The position numbers and the translations under genes are program-made. Under the pieces are notes generated by a model. That model worked only from the letters and a program-made list of their open reading frames with translations, was not told the origin of the DNA and made no database searches. Positions 18,095-27,370 of a stretch of 64,000 nucleotides of DNA are shown here, in pieces (within the stretch, counting starts at the first letter, position 1; every line of letters starts with the position of its first letter). The stretch is from Aeromonas enteropelogenes (GTDB lineage Bacteria; Pseudomonadota; Gammaproteobacteria; Enterobacterales; Aeromonadaceae), in the NCBI RefSeq assembly GCF_000819845.1, contig NZ_CDCG01000018.1, positions 295,202 through 359,201 on the forward strand. The letters run 5' to 3'.

Positions 18095-18306
18095 GCCCCC
18101 TCCCCCGTTGAATATATATCCTGAGCAGATAGACCATCCCAGCACTTCATCATTGGGAGTATTTTTCAGGTACAGCTGGTAGATACGCTCGCCCCCTCTG
18201 GACTAGACTGGGGTGGAAACAATAAACGGTTCATGTCCATGGGGAGAGTGTTCGTTCAACACTTTTGAGAACATAAAGAAAAAATAATACTGAAGAAGTA
18301 TACATA

Positions 18307-18320
18307 GTGATCTTGGTCAC
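18307..18320. promoter_or_regulatory. CRP-like operator upstream of secreted repeat protein
   Basis: GTGATCTTGGTCAC: perfect GTGA-N6-TCAC dyad matching the CRP core. It lies about 60 bases before the ATG at 18382, a position suited to activation. Confidence 0.5.
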
Positions 18321-18381
18321 TGATGTCACGTTTCAAACGGTTCAGACTACTTCTTTTGTAATCAGGATGAGGATTGTCATT

Positions 18382-18729
18382 ATGCGTTTAGCAACTATCG
18401 CAGCATTGATACTACTGTCTAGTTCTGCCTCTGCAGAATGCATTGGTACTGGTGATTTTAAAACCTGTTATGACAACAGTGGTAATACATACACTGTTCA
18501 GAAATTTGGCAACTCCACCTACGTCAATGGGCAAAACTCGAATACAGGCTCAAACTGGCACCAGCGTAGCCAACAATTTGGCAATAGTACTTATACCACT
18601 GGTCAGGATGCTGATGGTAACTCTTGGAACAGTACGGCTACAAAAGTTGGAAATTCCACCTTTATCAATGGTACTGATAGTGATGGCAATACTTTCCGTC
18701 GGACCTGCAATGAATATGGTTGCTACTAA
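18382..18729 (+). CDS. Small exported protein with three FGNST repeats
   Basis: 115 residues from the ATG at 18382, preceded by GATGAGGA at correct spacing. A signal peptide (MRLATIAALILLSSSASA) leads to a mature protein starting ECIGTG. Three repeats of about 26 residues carry the cores KFGNSTYVNGQ, QFGNSTYTTGQD and KVGNSTFINGTD, and the sequence ends with a CNEYGCY pair of cysteines. Asn, Gly, Ser and Thr dominate, so a beta-solenoid-like extracellular or periplasmic protein is possible. Base composition is more AT-rich than the backbone. Function unknown. Confidence 0.75.
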   Translation: MRLATIAALILLSSSASAECIGTGDFKTCYDNSGNTYTVQKFGNSTYVNGQNSNTGSNWHQRSQQFGNSTYTTGQDADGNSWNSTATKVGNSTFINGTDSDGNTFRRTCNEYGCY

Positions 18730-18733
18730 AATT

Positions 18734-18937
18734 TCACCACATTGAAATTAATAGATTCAATACAAGTCCAACCAGGGCGAGCAGAAAGCTAAAAGCCATG
18801 AAGTTCTCCAAGCTCTTCTGGTTGGATCGACCAAAGCACAAACAGCCAATGAAAAAGGGGATCAACGCCAACGTGAAGCTGAAGTTAAACACTTTGAGTG
18901 CCAGCACCATACACCCTATCGCAAGCAGGATCCACAT
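18734..18937 (-). CDS. Small membrane protein, unknown
   Basis: 67 residues, nearly all hydrophobic, with two or three membrane segments (LLAIGCMVLALKVFNFSFTLALIPFFIGCLCF, then FMAFSFLLALVGLVLNLLI). The ATG follows GAAGGAGAAGGG at good spacing and overlaps the 3' end of the upstream membrane-protein gene by 22 bases, so the two are probably coexpressed. It is the last minus-strand gene at the distal end of the phage late block, a typical place for lysogenic-conversion or superinfection-exclusion genes. No family recognised. Confidence 0.7.
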   Translation of the reverse strand: MWILLAIGCMVLALKVFNFSFTLALIPFFIGCLCFGRSNQKSLENFMAFSFLLALVGLVLNLLISMW

Positions 18938-19659
18938 ACCCTTCTCCTTCTAGAGAAAGGTTTTATTTTACGCCCATCACAAATAGCAAATCTAGGGCCG
19001 TAATTGCCGTTAGTGCTATCCATGATATTATTATCTAGTTCTATCCACTTTAAGAATTTACAAATATTAAAATATTTCTTTTTCTCTGAATACAAATAAT
19101 CTTGTAGTAACCAGAGCAATGGGATAATCCCCATAATGAAATACACAATGAGAACCAATACAAAACCGCTGTTATTTTTCACTAACTCCATAGAGACAAT
19201 TGTTGACATGATTGCTGACAAAATCAATATAAAAATTGGATTGTGAAAAAGACTTGATATATCAAGCTTCTTGAACCTAGCTTCATTCCATGCCAATAGA
19301 TTATCTATCGAAATGCTGGATAGCTCTCTGTTTGATTTGAAGTCCATTCGGAACATACGATAGCGAGCATATAGCTCTCTCTCCGAAACTGATAGTGATG
19401 AACATTCCTTGGCGTATCGACCAATTCTCCATGAAAGCATATATCCTACTAAAAAAGCTACCGCAAACTCTGTTACGATGGTAAGAACTAAATTATATGA
19501 ACTGTCCTTTGTCCATAAAAATACTAATACCGAAATGGCTACGTATGAAGAAATCCCTATCCAATACCATCTCTTGTGTCCGTTACGCTTCAACATTCCA
19601 ATACGGCTGCAATTTTTGTACATATGAAATAGTTGATTCCAATGATTTACGTGATCCAT
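18916..19659 (-). CDS. Multi-pass membrane protein, unknown
   Basis: 247 residues from the ATG at 19659, chosen because GGAGAGG precedes it. Four membrane segments in two pairs: about residues 30-47 (WIGISSYVAISVLVFLW), 58-75 (TIVTEFAVAFLVGYML), then 140-160 (NPIFILILSAIMSTIVS) and 165-185 (GFVLVLIVYFIMGIIPLLWLL). A charged cytoplasmic loop and a basic C-terminus (RRRR) complete it. It is markedly AT-rich against the phage structural genes, a sign of separate acquisition. It sits directly after the giant virion-protein gene and pairs with the 67-residue membrane protein. Candidate superinfection-exclusion or defence gene; function inferred from position only. Confidence 0.72.
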   Translation of the reverse strand: MDHVNHWNQLFHMYKNCSRIGMLKRNGHKRWYWIGISSYVAISVLVFLWTKDSSYNLVLTIVTEFAVAFLVGYMLSWRIGRYAKECSSLSVSERELYARYRMFRMDFKSNRELSSISIDNLLAWNEARFKKLDISSLFHNPIFILILSAIMSTIVSMELVKNNSGFVLVLIVYFIMGIIPLLWLLQDYLYSEKKKYFNICKFLKWIELDNNIMDSTNGNYGPRFAICDGRKIKPFSRRRRVCGSCLR

Positions 19660-19703
19660 TACCTCTCCAAACAATCATTGTTGTCATTTGAGAATCAAAT
19701 ATA

Positions 19704-22700
19704 TCATTCCTCCCACAACAATCTATTCTTATTTACCACCCAATAAACCAGCTCATTCCTGCGGGTCAGCAAATCATCAATTCGTATGCGTTTCTCCTCC
19801 GCATTTAAGGTCTTATCTCGCTGGGTCAGCTCGACCTTGTTCCGTAGCGCCCTTACCAGTTGCTGGGTACGACTCAAGCTTTGACGCGCCTTCAAGATGC
19901 CGCCCTGTTCCTCCAGTAACTCCTTCGCTCTGTCGATCAACCCTTCGCGGCGGTACTGATCCACTGTTCTCTTGAGTTGGTTCACCTCATTCAGCATCCG
20001 GTAAAACTCTTCCATGTGTTGCGTAGACTTGGCTGGGCCAGTCCCTCGGTACACCGCTTTCACCAACGGGATCTCGTCAGCCCTCCAGCTTGCTGACTCA
20101 CCAGGCCGAGTGACACGGATTAGTCCGTCTGCGGCAGCCATCACATAGCTGCCCATGGTGCCTGTATAGCCGATCACCAAGTGCTCCAACTGCTTGGGCG
20201 AGAACCCGGTGAGCTCTCCCAACTCACGCATCAGCAAACTGGTCTGCTCGTTGTAGCGGGCCTCTGCCTGGACAGCTAGGTCCTGCTGATTCTCAATGGG
20301 TCCCCAACGGAAACTGTCGTAGTTGAATGCGGCCTCCACCATCGGTTTGACGATTTGGGGGATGGGATTGAGGGCGAAAGTATCGCCAATGGCGCGTGTT
20401 ACTGCCTTCCCAAACTGAGCTCCGGTATCTTTGTCTCCCATAGCGCGAGCCATACGCTCGGGGATCGTGCCAAATAACACGCCGATCTCAAACGGCTTGG
20501 GGATCCGCCAATGCTGCTCACCAAACCAGAAGTGCCAGTTGGCATCTTTATCCCAGTCTGGTAGCGCTTCATAGCGCTCATCGTCCCAGTTCCACGTTAA
20601 CAGCGCCAAGCTCGCTGCAGTGATCATCCCTGCTCGCTTCGCTATCTCGCGTGGGTTGTCGCGCAGCTCGCGGGCTAACTTGCCAAGCCCTTGTGCCCTG
20701 GCATTGAAGAATGGCAGCACCTGCACCATCACCTGCATGGCCCGCGATGCGCCTAGCATAGAGAAGTCCATCAAGTCCTTTGACTCAAAAGCAGCTTGGG
20801 CATGACTCTTGCCAGCCTTAAGCGCTGCCTCATAAACCGCCTCTCGATTGGCATTTTCCAACGCCTCTCCCCACCGTCGATAATGGTCCCACACATCAGC
20901 CACAATCCCTTTTGCTTGGACGGCATTGTGGACAATCGACCTTTCATATTTGGTGATCTGCTCCGGAGTCATCCCTTTACGACGCAACGATTTACGAACA
21001 GCATCGGCCATTGCTCCCGGCTCAGTGCCGTTGACATAGCCGCCCAGAAAGCTGGCACCACTGAACATCACATCCAGTGTGCTTCCCTTCGTGGTCAAGG
21101 TTTTATTCACTCCCTTGATTGAGTCGATTAATGGCTTGAAACCGTCTTTGCTGATCGCCCAGCTCGATACTGAATCACGCAAGAAGTTGCGCAACATGAA
21201 CTCCGGTGATGCAGTCACCCCGGCTGTTAGCAGTCGTTTGGCCTTGGCTGCCATGTTAACCATGGTCCCGAACGGCTGACGGTCGAAGAAGGTCATTGCC
21301 CGATAGAGGTCGGGGTCATTCACTCGGATCATGTAATCCTCTCCCTCCAGCTTGACGGTGATCAGACCCTTACCATTCTTGAGCTTCCGCCAATCCATTC
21401 TGTTCGGTGTGGGCACGACTTCGATGATGCCGGAGTCAGCCAGATTCCAGACTGTCTTTTGTGCCGCCATGTTTTTCATCGAAGCATCAATTAGCTTGCT
21501 GGTACCAGCGAAAATGTTCTCGAGCAAGTCGTGAGTGTTGGCCTTGCCCCCTTTGAGTTTCTTGATGCCAGCATTCTGGTTGGCAATCCCTTTCACCTTG
21601 AAGGGAGCTAGCACATCACCATCCTCCGACTCACGGAAAAACGGGATATACCACTCGCTTTCGAACTCGGCACGCGCTTCCGGAGTAAAGAGTCCAGCCT
21701 CTTGAGCCAAATCCAGTGTGGCGGCATTAAGCCGGTTCCAACGCGCCTTGGCATGCGTAAACATGGCTTCTTTGCCCTTACCAAGGGCTTTCAGTACACT
21801 GATATCCTGCTTGCTCAACAAATTCTCGCGCCCCTGCTCCATCAGCATTTCAGCCCGGTGTCCGGCCATCCACCCCAACCAGTTATGCAGGTCATTCCCA
21901 AGGTCAGAAAAAATGCCCAATAGGGCATCTTTTTCGTCGGTACCTGCTTTTCGCTGGATCACTCCATCCTTCCACTCCGGCAAACCATAAAGCATGGTTG
22001 CTTGCATCGTGGAAGCCGCCCCGGTTGCCATCCGAGCTGCGATGTACCCAGACTCAGTAGCGTCACTAATGCCTGCTACATCTTCTGCATACTTGATGGG
22101 GGCAAGCGCATCTAGCACTTCGGTGTTGGCTTTCTTGATGAAACGATTGAGCCATGACGAGAGCATTCCGCGATCGACTGAACGCAGCTTGGCAAGGTTG
22201 GCTTTGGTTGTATCGATGATGTCGGAGTGGGGGCCTAGGCTGAGTTTCTCCAGTGCCACGTCAGTAGCCATATTGGACTGGCTAAACCACTGACTATCAC
22301 GGCCGCTCGATAAGACCCTGCCCTCCCCCTCCAATTTTTTACCCAACGCCTCGATCATGGTGCGGACTTCAGCAGCTTTGATACCTTCCGGCACAAACCC
22401 CACGGCACGCAAAGCCTGGGTGACCCAGCTTACTACTTTGTCCCAGCCACGGCGCCAGGCACTTTGTTCCAGCTCGGCCAAATGAGCGATGATCTCTACG
22501 GCCTGTACGCCGACATCTTCATCGGCGTAATTGGAGCTCACCCAATCCCATACGTCCTTCATACTGGGCTCAGCCTTGGACTGGATCACTCGACTGATTA
22601 GTTTGGTGTACTCTCCACCGCCAAGCACATTGGCTAGCCCATAATGGGCTATTACCTCATGGCGCAAGATCTCACGTAGACGCTTGGGATTGGCAACCGT

Positions 22701-25700
22701 ATCAGCAGCCACATGCAGCGTCGCTGTATCACCATCAAATACCGCACGCCGGAGCAAACCTGGTTGAGTATCAAGCCCCACTACCAGCTCCAGATCATCC
22801 TGAGTGGCGTGGATCTGAACATTGATACCCCGAGCCCCTTGGTACCGCTTGAACCACTCACGGATAACCAAGTCAGCCTCTTTGCTGGTCAGGTGCTGAA
22901 CAGGTTTCACGCCTTCCGCAATGGCTTGCTTGGAAAACAGGATGCGACGTTCCCCTTCTTCTCGCTCTTCAATCGTGTTGAAGAACTGGTCGAAACCGGA
23001 ACGGATTGCCGGAATTTCCCCCGCCGTAGGATAGGGATAACTCCTATCCAGACGAATTCCCAAGGAGGCCTCAGCATCCCAGGCGGCTTCACTGACAATG
23101 TTGGCCAGGTAATCATTGCTGGCCCCCTGGTCTTGCAGCTTGGCTATCAGATAGGATTCAAACGCTCGAGCACTCAACTCTCGGTCAGTCGTCCAATAAG
23201 CCTTGCTGCGCTTGTCATCCAGTTTGCGTGAACGTTCTTTGAGAGCGGTTTGTTTGATGACTCGGTTGACGATACCGAATGCCTCGATCATCTCTCGACG
23301 CACCGCGCCACGATGGATAAACGAGCTTTCTCTGGCAGCCAGCGAGACATCTCGAGCCTCAGTCATCATCCCGCTCGGTTCCTCTCTCATCCTGGCAAAG
23401 TAGCTATCCAAAGCGTGCCACCACTCGTGACCCAATGAGCCGGCACCCTTCATCTTGGTCAGATTGATCACCACTTTGCCGGGTTCATAATGCGCTGCAG
23501 CTGGGCTAACTCCGCCTGAGCCTCTGGCACCAAAGGCCAAGCCCAGTTCACCATTGAGTGACAAGGCCTTGGGAGAAATGCCCAGTACCGCAGCCATGTC
23601 CATCAACGCATCGTAAGCATCATTTAGGTCTCGTTGACGGCGACGCTGCTCGACCCAGTTACCAAACTCCACCCCGCGAAAACCGAAAGCCTGGCCAAAT
23701 AGTGCTGGCGTAACATTCGCCCCACCGCGCATGTCCTCGCCTACTCGAGGTTGATTGATATCTCGGCGTTCATGCGGGATCTTCTTAGCCTTTTCCAGCT
23801 TGCTGATCAGCTCGTCATAGTGGTCATCCCGATATTTCCTGGCGTCATTAGCACGCTCAAATGCCTCTGTCAGATCCAGGTGATTGCGGCCGATTTTTTT
23901 ACCTACTATCCAGCCTTGGCCATGCCGACTATAAATGTCGAACGAGATGGCTCTTGGCTTACTCACCTCTTGTGTCAACTGATCGTATTGACGTTTGAAC
24001 TCAGCAATCACCTCTGCCTTGTTTGATCCAGATGCAATAGTGCGTGGCCAGCCGCAAAAGACGTTCGACCGGGAGGCTCTACGAATGGTCCAAATCCGCT
24101 TGGGCGGATCGTATTTCACACCATCGTAAAGGCTGTAGCTGCCGACGCTGAGCTCGAGATCCGCCAGGCTGCGTCGGTGACCGACAGCCTGGTACAGCTC
24201 TGCTCTGTTTTGAATAGCATGGGCACTGCGCAAGTTGGCGTTTGACATCTCTTGTTTCGCCGTATCGATATCAACAGCGCCATCCATCAGACCCAGGGAC
24301 AGGTCGCGCAGCAACTCCACTGCCTGTGCCCAGTTGCGAACCTTGTAGCTAACTCGAGGTTTAGCGGGGATGGCATCGCGTGCAGCCCTGGCAATGGCCA
24401 CCGCATCGCGATCGACCCCAGCCTCAAGCAACTTGTCGTAGTCAGGCGCTGGCCATGCTTTGGATAAGGGCAACGCCTTGATCTGCTCGGTCGTCGCTCC
24501 TTCGATGGTGTCACGGTAAGCTGACCAAGTATCTTTGCGCGCCCCACCAATCTTCTCGCCAAAATCAGCTATCTTGTTCTGTCGCTCACTTCTACCCACG
24601 GAAACAGGTTTGGTAGTACCACCGTCATTGAGCCACCGCTTGAATGTGTCGAGCGTCATGGCCTTGATAGCGCCCAACCCCTGCCAGCCGTTCTCGTAGC
24701 TGGCCAGGTAACCAGCACGTGCTGCGGCTTCGTCGGCAAAGCCCAGCATCACCTTGTGCTCGTCAAACGCACCGGACCTGGGATCAATCTGATCCACCAC
24801 AAAGACGGTCTCGCTATCAGGCTGATCACCAATAAACACATCCACTTGATCACCATCAGTGCCGGATGTTCGTTTGATATAGCCGTAGTCATGTGCCAGG
24901 GTCGATTGCCACGTTCTTCCGTCCTGATCAGTGCCTGTACGAGTGGAGCCCTTGGTGTTTTCAAGCGTGATGTCGAGACCCTGCAGCGTAATGTGGCCCT
25001 TCTTGTAGTTGCCGGCCTCTTTCTGCGCCTCAGTAGGGGCTGGCGCCACCTCAGCACGAGCAGCGAATTGGCGCACCTTGCCAGCTGATAGCTTGGCCAC
25101 GATCAGCCCGCCCTTGCCGGGTATCACCTTCACACCATTGTTCCTGGCCCACTGTTTGATGAGTGGCAACTCTCCTTGCAAGGTGATGGTGCCATCAGGG
25201 TTATCAATGGCTTCTGCCCAAGGCGTCGTCACAGGGATTGGCTCAGGTTTCGTCACCTCAGAAACAGCAACCCCGGCATCAGTGGCCGGGGTTGTCAGTG
25301 TCTGGTCATCACGCTGCAGTCCAGTTGGTACAGGTACAGGAGGAGCGAGATTTCTTTGATCTCCGCTTCCAGTTCGGCTGGCGAGCTCGGTAGAGGCTGG
25401 TCCAGCACCCTCTGCAGCTGGTTGGCCTGCGCCAAGCTGATCACCTGGTCGTTCACCGCCGATTGCAGATATCTGGACAGGCTGGTCATGGGCCACCTCG
25501 AGTTGTTCATTGGAATGGAGGACATCACGGTAAACGGTATCGACTGCTGGTGTGAATTGCTGTGTCTGAGCGACATTGGGCTGATCAGCTTTGACTCGCT
25601 CAACCTCGGCGATTTCGGCAACGCCAAAGCCGCCGCCATTAAGGGGGACCGGCACCTCCATGTCCTTTCGGCTAGCAAGCAGGGCCTCCTTCATACTGGC

Positions 25701-27290
25701 GAATGGCTTACCTCGTTTAGTAACGCGAAGTGAGTTGAGTGGACCAATCCTCGCCGCTATAGGCGATACAGGAGCCTGAACCTCTTCCTCTCCCATTGGC
25801 ACAGGTTCTGCGACACCTTCCGGCTGTTGGTTTTTTGCTTGAGCCAGCAACTCATCTACTGTCGGGGCTGTAGCCTCAGCGAGCGCCTCCTGCACCTCAC
25901 TATTCTCAGCCATCCCCTTGAAGCGTTCTGCGGTATCATCTTGCCGGAGGTAGGCAGGCACATCGCGCAACTCATCAAATTGGCTATGACTGGGCCCCAA
26001 GGGAGATTGTTTTACCTCAGGTTCTGCCGCCGGTTCCGGCATGGCGCCTTTGGGGCCAGGCTGTGCCGGCGTTGGCTGGTTAGCCTCAGATGCCAACTCA
26101 TCCTGGGCAGCAATATCATCACTGCGCAGGCCCGCGATCCCACCTGTTGCGCCACCAACACCAGCGCCAATCAAACCACCTTCGAGCGCCGCAGGGACAA
26201 CCCCTTGATAAGGGTCGAAGACAGCACCGGTCACGTCACTCAGGGCTTCATTCACGCTGAGCTGTTGGGTACCTTCTTCAATAGCCTCACTGCCGCCCTC
26301 CCCGACAGCCCCTTTGACCACTTTTCTGAGCATGCCTCCACCAACCGCCTTGCCGGCCAGCATCTTGAAGAGCATGGTGTCCCCCATCAGGGTTCCTACA
26401 GCTGCAGCCCCCCAGGTCTTGGCATCTCCCATGGTGGCCTGACTAGCCAGATTGGCGGTTTCTTCACGCGCCATCTGCAATTTCTCGCTATCACTGAATT
26501 GTGCTGACCGCTGATCTGTGTCGATTCGTCGGAAGGCATCACGGAAAGTGGTACTGTTACTCAGTTCATCAAAGCTCATCCCCAGTACCGCATCCCGGGC
26601 ATTCGTACCCGCTGAGCCTACCGAACCGGTCATCCCCGTGGTCACTGCCGCCCCGGTGGCCAAACGTGAGACCGTTTTGGATGCTACCAACTCAGCCACC
26701 TCTTGGGTGACACCACGCTTCATCATGGAAGTGGTGACCATCCTGCCAACCGTGGCCTTGGCAGCCAAACCAGTAATACCGCCGCTGGCGAGCGTCGGCA
26801 AAAGCGAGCCAATACCATTGGCCATCTTCATCGCCCAAACATCAATGTCCCCTGCTCCCTCTCCCCATACCGTGCGGCCTGAAGGAGATTCACTTACCAA
26901 CGAACGCCCTAGCGCTTCCTTGGCATCATCACTCATTCCCGCCTTAAGGCTATCTGCGCCGGATTGAGCAAGCTCACCAATACCAGCCACAGCGTTCATC
27001 ACTGGGGCTAACTTGTTCGCCATGCTGGCCCGCACATTTTGCAGGTACTCACCCTGATCTTTACCGGCATTCAAACGACCATAGTTGCCCGCCTGGCGAG
27101 CCAACTCGCCGATACCGCCGATCAGTTCCAACCCTCCAGCCCCAGTTGCGCGAGCCACATCAATAAGCCCTACATCCAAATTGCGCGGCGGTACGGGAGA
27201 AGCCAATCCTGATTCAAGGCTGTCCCAGAACTCATCCATGCGTGAATCGCTCTGCTGTGCTGTTGGCAACATGGTGGTGGTCTTATCCAT
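19704..27290 (-). CDS. Giant polyvalent phage protein with InPase-like, LPD1 and LPD38-type domains
   Basis: 2,528 residues, ATG at 27290 with GAGG upstream. Order seen: a Gly/Ala-rich stretch (about 150-395) suited to membrane insertion; a Pro/Glu-rich linker (400-740); an inorganic-pyrophosphatase-like domain (about 755-880: GHITLQGLDITLENTKGS, DGDQVDVFIGD); an LPD1-type region (about 1190-1310: FGFRGVEFGNW, ending with the zincin motif HEWWH near 1285); a second HExxH (HEVIAH near 1543); a long helical region; and an LPD38-like C-terminus (EFMLRNFLRDSVSSW near 2020, RIPKPFEIGVLFGTIPERM near 2260). Such proteins are thought to be packaged and injected with phage DNA to protect or remodel the cell. 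The two metalloprotease-like motifs are visible; activity is inferred. Confidence 0.85.
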   Translation of the reverse strand: MDKTTTMLPTAQQSDSRMDEFWDSLESGLASPVPPRNLDVGLIDVARATGAGGLELIGGIGELARQAGNYGRLNAGKDQGEYLQNVRASMANKLAPVMNAVAGIGELAQSGADSLKAGMSDDAKEALGRSLVSESPSGRTVWGEGAGDIDVWAMKMANGIGSLLPTLASGGITGLAAKATVGRMVTTSMMKRGVTQEVAELVASKTVSRLATGAAVTTGMTGSVGSAGTNARDAVLGMSFDELSNSTTFRDAFRRIDTDQRSAQFSDSEKLQMAREETANLASQATMGDAKTWGAAAVGTLMGDTMLFKMLAGKAVGGGMLRKVVKGAVGEGGSEAIEEGTQQLSVNEALSDVTGAVFDPYQGVVPAALEGGLIGAGVGGATGGIAGLRSDDIAAQDELASEANQPTPAQPGPKGAMPEPAAEPEVKQSPLGPSHSQFDELRDVPAYLRQDDTAERFKGMAENSEVQEALAEATAPTVDELLAQAKNQQPEGVAEPVPMGEEEVQAPVSPIAARIGPLNSLRVTKRGKPFASMKEALLASRKDMEVPVPLNGGGFGVAEIAEVERVKADQPNVAQTQQFTPAVDTVYRDVLHSNEQLEVAHDQPVQISAIGGERPGDQLGAGQPAAEGAGPASTELASRTGSGDQRNLAPPVPVPTGLQRDDQTLTTPATDAGVAVSEVTKPEPIPVTTPWAEAIDNPDGTITLQGELPLIKQWARNNGVKVIPGKGGLIVAKLSAGKVRQFAARAEVAPAPTEAQKEAGNYKKGHITLQGLDITLENTKGSTRTGTDQDGRTWQSTLAHDYGYIKRTSGTDGDQVDVFIGDQPDSETVFVVDQIDPRSGAFDEHKVMLGFADEAAARAGYLASYENGWQGLGAIKAMTLDTFKRWLNDGGTTKPVSVGRSERQNKIADFGEKIGGARKDTWSAYRDTIEGATTEQIKALPLSKAWPAPDYDKLLEAGVDRDAVAIARAARDAIPAKPRVSYKVRNWAQAVELLRDLSLGLMDGAVDIDTAKQEMSNANLRSAHAIQNRAELYQAVGHRRSLADLELSVGSYSLYDGVKYDPPKRIWTIRRASRSNVFCGWPRTIASGSNKAEVIAEFKRQYDQLTQEVSKPRAISFDIYSRHGQGWIVGKKIGRNHLDLTEAFERANDARKYRDDHYDELISKLEKAKKIPHERRDINQPRVGEDMRGGANVTPALFGQAFGFRGVEFGNWVEQRRRQRDLNDAYDALMDMAAVLGISPKALSLNGELGLAFGARGSGGVSPAAAHYEPGKVVINLTKMKGAGSLGHEWWHALDSYFARMREEPSGMMTEARDVSLAARESSFIHRGAVRREMIEAFGIVNRVIKQTALKERSRKLDDKRSKAYWTTDRELSARAFESYLIAKLQDQGASNDYLANIVSEAAWDAEASLGIRLDRSYPYPTAGEIPAIRSGFDQFFNTIEEREEGERRILFSKQAIAEGVKPVQHLTSKEADLVIREWFKRYQGARGINVQIHATQDDLELVVGLDTQPGLLRRAVFDGDTATLHVAADTVANPKRLREILRHEVIAHYGLANVLGGGEYTKLISRVIQSKAEPSMKDVWDWVSSNYADEDVGVQAVEIIAHLAELEQSAWRRGWDKVVSWVTQALRAVGFVPEGIKAAEVRTMIEALGKKLEGEGRVLSSGRDSQWFSQSNMATDVALEKLSLGPHSDIIDTTKANLAKLRSVDRGMLSSWLNRFIKKANTEVLDALAPIKYAEDVAGISDATESGYIAARMATGAASTMQATMLYGLPEWKDGVIQRKAGTDEKDALLGIFSDLGNDLHNWLGWMAGHRAEMLMEQGRENLLSKQDISVLKALGKGKEAMFTHAKARWNRLNAATLDLAQEAGLFTPEARAEFESEWYIPFFRESEDGDVLAPFKVKGIANQNAGIKKLKGGKANTHDLLENIFAGTSKLIDASMKNMAAQKTVWNLADSGIIEVVPTPNRMDWRKLKNGKGLITVKLEGEDYMIRVNDPDLYRAMTFFDRQPFGTMVNMAAKAKRLLTAGVTASPEFMLRNFLRDSVSSWAISKDGFKPLIDSIKGVNKTLTTKGSTLDVMFSGASFLGGYVNGTEPGAMADAVRKSLRRKGMTPEQITKYERSIVHNAVQAKGIVADVWDHYRRWGEALENANREAVYEAALKAGKSHAQAAFESKDLMDFSMLGASRAMQVMVQVLPFFNARAQGLGKLARELRDNPREIAKRAGMITAASLALLTWNWDDERYEALPDWDKDANWHFWFGEQHWRIPKPFEIGVLFGTIPERMARAMGDKDTGAQFGKAVTRAIGDTFALNPIPQIVKPMVEAAFNYDSFRWGPIENQQDLAVQAEARYNEQTSLLMRELGELTGFSPKQLEHLVIGYTGTMGSYVMAAADGLIRVTRPGESASWRADEIPLVKAVYRGTGPAKSTQHMEEFYRMLNEVNQLKRTVDQYRREGLIDRAKELLEEQGGILKARQSLSRTQQLVRALRNKVELTQRDKTLNAEEKRIRIDDLLTRRNELVYWVVNKNRLLWEE

Positions 27291-27311
27291 GGCGTCCTCA
27301 AGAATGGAACA

Positions 27312-27345
27312 AGAAAAGCCCCGACCAGCGAACCAATCAGGGCTT
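27312..27345 (-). terminator. Intrinsic terminator between ejection-protein gene and giant gene
   Basis: AAGCCC and GGGCTT bracket a GC-rich loop and are followed on the minus strand by TTTTCTTGTT. It would reduce read-through into the giant gene unless antiterminated. Confidence 0.6.
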
Positions 27346-27370
27346 GGCGAAACGGATCATTGAACTGCTT

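Noticed and set aside
17294-18300. tRNA gene or attL as prophage integration site
   Set aside because: No cloverleaf or tRNA 3' end was found, and no stretch here recurs near 55-62 kb by eye. A computed repeat search would be needed to settle it.
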